The translations under genes and the position numbers were made by a program. DNA of 64,000 bases from Sulfurifustis variabilis (GTDB lineage: Bacteria; Pseudomonadota; Gammaproteobacteria; Acidiferrobacterales; Sulfurifustaceae): the NCBI RefSeq assembly GCF_002355415.1, contig NZ_AP014936.1:2108001-2172000 (forward strand). The letters run 5' to 3'. Under the pieces are notes generated by a model, which worked only from the letters and a program-made list of their open reading frames with translations, was not told the origin of the DNA and did not search any database. Below, in pieces: positions 61,041 to 64,000 of this stretch. The number at the start of each line of letters is the position of its first letter. Positions within the stretch are counted from its first letter, which is position 1.

Positions 61041-61853
61041 ATGACCCATCCCGTGCTGAATTTCCTCGCCATTGCGGCTTACGCGGCGGTGGGTCTGTTG
61101 CTCGCGGCCCGCCTGGGCCGCGGAGAAGCGGCCGCCGGCGCGGCGCGGACCTCCGTCCTCGCCGGCGTGCTTGCCGCGGTCGCGTTTCACGGCTGGATCC
61201 TCTATACCGACCTGCAGCTCGGCCCCACGCTCAACCTCTCCCTCACGAGCGCCTTCTCGCTCGTCGCGTGGGTGGTCGCGTGCCTTTACCTGCTCGCTTC
61301 GCTCTACCGCCCCATCGACAACCTCGGCGTCGTGATCATGCCGCTCGCGGCGCTCACGGTGCTCGTCGAATGGGCGTGGCCCTCGGAGCTTCCGATTCCG
61401 ATGGCCTCCCGATCGCAGGCGATCCATATCGTCGTCTCGTTCCTCGCGTACGCGCTCCTGTGTCTCGCGGCCGTTCAGAGTTTGATGCTGCTCGCACAGG
61501 AGAGCCGGCTCCGCCGCAAGCAGGCGGGCGGCTTCGTGCGCGCGCTGCCGCCGATGCAGACGATGGAAGACGTGATGTTCGAGATGCTCGCGCTCGGCTT
61601 CGTGCTGCTCAGCCTCACGCTGGTCTCCGGCGTCTTTTTCTCGGAACATCTGTTCGGCAAGCCGCTGCCGCTGACGCACCACGTCGTCCTCTCGGCGCTC
61701 GCGTGGGTCGTGTACGGCGTGCTGCTGCTCGGGCGATGGCAGCTCGGCTGGCGCGGTCGCCAGGCCGTGCGGTGGACGCTCGGCGGATTCGCCCTGCTCG
61801 TGCTCGCCTACTTCGGCACGAAGTTCGTGCTCGAGGTCATCCTCGCGCGCTGA
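61041..61853 (+). CDS. CcsA/YpjD-like cytochrome c assembly family protein
   Basis: This 270-aa protein has about eight hydrophobic segments. His residues in FHGWILY, IHIVVSFLAYALLC and LTHHVVLSALAWVVYG match conserved positions of the CcsA/CcmC-type family. The usual Trp-rich haem motif is not seen, as in the YpjD subgroup. It lies divergent from ffh as ypjD does in many Gammaproteobacteria. ATG 61041 is preferred; ATG 61023 adds six residues. Confidence 0.88.
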   Translation: MTHPVLNFLAIAAYAAVGLLLAARLGRGEAAAGAARTSVLAGVLAAVAFHGWILYTDLQLGPTLNLSLTSAFSLVAWVVACLYLLASLYRPIDNLGVVIMPLAALTVLVEWAWPSELPIPMASRSQAIHIVVSFLAYALLCLAAVQSLMLLAQESRLRRKQAGGFVRALPPMQTMEDVMFEMLALGFVLLSLTLVSGVFFSEHLFGKPLPLTHHVVLSALAWVVYGVLLLGRWQLGWRGRQAVRWTLGGFALLVLAYFGTKFVLEVILAR

Positions 61854-61888
61854 ACGCCTTTTGCAGTCCCTGACGGAGCAAGGGTTTC

Positions 61889-63733
61889 ATGACCGAATCG
61901 CTGGAGCTGACGCCGACCATCCTCGCGGTGCTCGGCATTCTCGCCCTCACGCTGTTTCTGTTCGTGTCGGAGATCGTTCGCGTGGACGTCGCCGCGATCG
62001 CCATCATGGTGCTGCTCGGCGTCAGCGGCCTCGTGGGCGCGAACGACACCTTCAGCGGCTTCGCCAGCAACGCGGTCGTCTCGATCATCGCGGTGATGAT
62101 CCTCGGGGCCGGTCTCGACAAGACCGGCGCCATGAACCAGATCGCGCGGCCGATCATCCGCCTCGCCGGAAATACGGAAAGCCGGCTCATCGCCTTCATC
62201 GCGGGCGCGGTGGGCATCATTTCGAGCTTCATGCAGAACATCGGCGCGGCGGCGCTGTTCCTGCCGGCGGTCAAGCGCATCTCCACGCGCACCGCCATCC
62301 CGCTGTCGCGCCTGCTCATGCCCATGGGCTTCTGCGCGATCCTCGGCGGCACGGTCACGCTCGTGGGCTCCAGCCCCCTCATCCTCCTGAACGACCTCGT
62401 GACCACCGCAAATCGCGCGCTCCCGGAGGGTGCGAGCCCGATCCCGGTGTTCGAGCTGTTCGAGGTGACGCCGATCGGGCTCATCCTGATCGCCACCGGC
62501 ATTCTCTACTTCGTGCTGCTCGGCAAGCGCATCCTCCCGGCCACGAGCGGCGCGGAAGCCGACCTCCAGAGCACGATGGAGTACCTCGCCCGCCACTACA
62601 ACCTCGAGGGCCAGCTGTTCGAGGTGACGGTGCCGCCCGAGAGCACGCTCGCCGGGGGGAACATCGATTTCGTGCGCGCGCAGTCGGGCTACCGCATCAG
62701 CGTCGTGGCGCTCGCCCGCGACCGGGCGATCACCCTCGCGCCGGTCCGCGACACCGTGGTACAGCCCGGTGACGTCCTGGGCATGTTCGGCCACCGCGAG
62801 CACGTCGCCCGCTTCGCCGAGACCTTCAAGCTCGACGTGAGCAGCAGCCTGCAACGATTCGACGAAGTGCTGTCCCCCGGGCAGTCGGGCCTCTCGGAGG
62901 TGGTGATCGCGCCGCGCTCCTCGCTGACCGGAAAGACCATGCGCGAGATCAAGTTCCGGCTCAAATACCAGGCGACGATCCTTGCGCTGCACCGGGGCGG
63001 CGCCGTCATCACGGAGAAGCTCTCGGACGTCCCCTTTCAGCCGGGCGACACCCTGCTGCTGCATTCCAGCTGGGAGTCCCTCGCCCTGCTCGATCAGGAC
63101 CGGGACTTCATCGTCATCACCGACTACCCGCAGCAGGACCTGGGCATGCGCCCGGACAAGCTGAAGTACGCCGCGGTGTTCTTTCTCGTGTCCATCGGGC
63201 TCGTGCTGTTCACTGACCTGCGTCTCTCGACCGCCTTCATGACCGGCGCCATCGGGATGATCCTCACCGGCGTGCTGCGTATCGATGAGGCCTACCAGTC
63301 GATCGACTGGCGCACCGTGTTCCTGCTGGCGGGCCTCATACCGCTCGGCATCGCGGTGGAACAGTCCGGCACGGCCGCCTGGATCGCGCACAACATCCTC
63401 ATGCTCCTCGGGGAAGTACCGCAGTGGGTGCTGCTGACCGTGGTCGTGGTCCTGGCGACCGCCTTCTCGCTCGTGATGTCGAACGTGGGCGCGACCGTGC
63501 TGCTCGTTCCGCTGGCGATCAAGATCGCCCTCGGCGCCGGTTTCGACCCGCGACTCTTCGCGCTCGCCGTGGGACTCGCCACGTCGAACTCGTTCATCCT
63601 GCCTACCCATCAGGTGAACGCGCTGATCATGGGCGCGGGCGGCTACCGCAACAGGGATTTCCTCCGTGCCGGCGGGATCATGACCCTGATCTTCATCGTC
63701 GTCGTCGTGACGATGCTCTCGCTGTTCTACTGA
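61889..63733 (+). CDS. SLC13/DASS-type permease with two TrkA-C domains
   Basis: This 614-aa transporter has N- and C-terminal membrane halves (about 10-185 and 430-614) flanking two cytoplasmic TrkA-C domains (about 215-300 and 305-390; ESTLAGGNIDF, RSSLTGKTMREI). Substrates of this subgroup include sulfate and dicarboxylates. NIGAAALFLPAV and SNVGATVLLVPLA are repeated substrate-site loops. It is next to a SulP gene, favouring sulfate by context only. Confidence 0.9.
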   Translation: MTESLELTPTILAVLGILALTLFLFVSEIVRVDVAAIAIMVLLGVSGLVGANDTFSGFASNAVVSIIAVMILGAGLDKTGAMNQIARPIIRLAGNTESRLIAFIAGAVGIISSFMQNIGAAALFLPAVKRISTRTAIPLSRLLMPMGFCAILGGTVTLVGSSPLILLNDLVTTANRALPEGASPIPVFELFEVTPIGLILIATGILYFVLLGKRILPATSGAEADLQSTMEYLARHYNLEGQLFEVTVPPESTLAGGNIDFVRAQSGYRISVVALARDRAITLAPVRDTVVQPGDVLGMFGHREHVARFAETFKLDVSSSLQRFDEVLSPGQSGLSEVVIAPRSSLTGKTMREIKFRLKYQATILALHRGGAVITEKLSDVPFQPGDTLLLHSSWESLALLDQDRDFIVITDYPQQDLGMRPDKLKYAAVFFLVSIGLVLFTDLRLSTAFMTGAIGMILTGVLRIDEAYQSIDWRTVFLLAGLIPLGIAVEQSGTAAWIAHNILMLLGEVPQWVLLTVVVVLATAFSLVMSNVGATVLLVPLAIKIALGAGFDPRLFALAVGLATSNSFILPTHQVNALIMGAGGYRNRDFLRAGGIMTLIFIVVVVTMLSLFY

Positions 63734-63810
63734 CGTGCCCCGACGGCGGAAATGGATGAGCGCATCGTCGCTGATCGCTCCCAGGCGGGCGGCGACGTGA
63801 TCCGGCCCTC

Positions 63811-64000
63811 GTGAACCTCGACCGACGGCTGCGTGTGCCGGTCGCCGGGCCCTGGCTCCGGCGGCTGCTGCCGTTCGTCGCCTGGATGCCGGAGCTGCGC
63901 GACGGCCGCATCCTGCGCACCGACTTCGTGGCGGGTCTCACCGTCGCCCTCGTGCTGATACCGCAATCGATGGCGTACGCGCAGCTCGCCGGCCTCCCGC
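63811..64000 (+). CDS. SulP-family anion permease, N-terminal fragment
   Basis: A GTG at 63811 opens a frame to the window edge. Its residues include LRTDFVAGLTVALVLIPQS followed by MAYAQLAGLP, the highly conserved first-helix signature of SulP transporters (sulfate or bicarbonate). The start is uncertain, since no Shine-Dalgarno is visible; an in-frame ATG at 63886 is possible. The STAS domain would lie beyond the window. Confidence 0.88.
   Translation, partial: MNLDRRLRVPVAGPWLRRLLPFVAWMPELRDGRILRTDFVAGLTVALVLIPQSMAYAQLAGLP

Overview
The window is GC-rich, gene-dense chromosomal DNA of a gammaproteobacterium. The block ihfB-rpsA-cmk-aroA-tyrA-hisC-pheA-serC-gyrA-mtnA-mtaD-ubiG-mupP matches, as I recall it, the order around the O-antigen locus of Pseudomonas aeruginosa. 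A true RfaH, LapA/LapB, Rsd and UbiG also fit Gammaproteobacteria. A DsrE-family protein, a lone APS kinase and two possible sulfate permeases hint weakly at a sulfur-metabolising lineage. No rRNA, tRNA, CRISPR array, IS element or phage gene was recognised.

Region 1 (1-3,900, minus strand): the start of an NAD-dependent epimerase, GDP-L-fucose synthesis (fcl, gmd), a purine and methylthioadenosine salvage pair (MTIP-type phosphorylase, hpt) and a DsrE-like protein, behind a TATAAT promoter.

Region 2 (4,062-34,437, minus strand): one very long surface-polysaccharide (probably O-antigen or capsule) gene train. It starts with rfaE1 and rfaH. Next comes a winged-helix regulator whose promoter and start codon overlap a perfect 19-bp palindrome. 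A perfect ops element (GGCGGTAGCGTG) follows at 32219-32230. Beyond it are a UDP-GlcA 4-epimerase, manC, wzz, rfbB, rfbA, a DegT aminotransferase, radical SAM, two methyltransferases, WbqC, five GT4-type glycosyltransferases, an MsbA/PglK-like ABC exporter, a polytopic membrane protein, asnB, a WecA/WbpL-like initiating transferase, a WbpM-like dehydratase, galE, ugd, cysC and galU. RfaH recruited at ops would let RNA polymerase cross about 28 kb. rfbA/rfbB without rfbC/rfbD, plus DegT, points to a dTDP-4-amino-4,6-dideoxyhexose rather than rhamnose. manC would feed gmd/fcl.

Region 3 (34,538-50,668, minus strand): conserved housekeeping genes. These are comEA-like, pyrF, lapB, lapA, ihfB, rpsA, cmk, aroA, tyrA, hisC, pheA, serA, serC, gyrA and mtnA, with clear terminators after comEA and ihfB.

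Region 4 (50,730-58,907, plus strand): mtaD, ubiG, mupP, rmuC, a response-regulator diguanylate cyclase, a degenerate squalene/phytoene-synthase-like gene with hpnE, and a YciK-like SDR lacking its catalytic lysine. MtaD, the MTIP-type phosphorylase, Hpt and MtnA together outline the deaminating route of methylthioadenosine salvage.

Region 5 (58,977-64,000): rsd and ffh on minus; a CcsA/YpjD-like protein, an SLC13-type permease with TrkA-C domains and the start of a SulP permease on plus.

A family of about 70-90 bp imperfect palindromes with a GCGCGC centre and AT-rich arms occurs three times (46849, 52044, 52845), each filling most of a gap between housekeeping genes.
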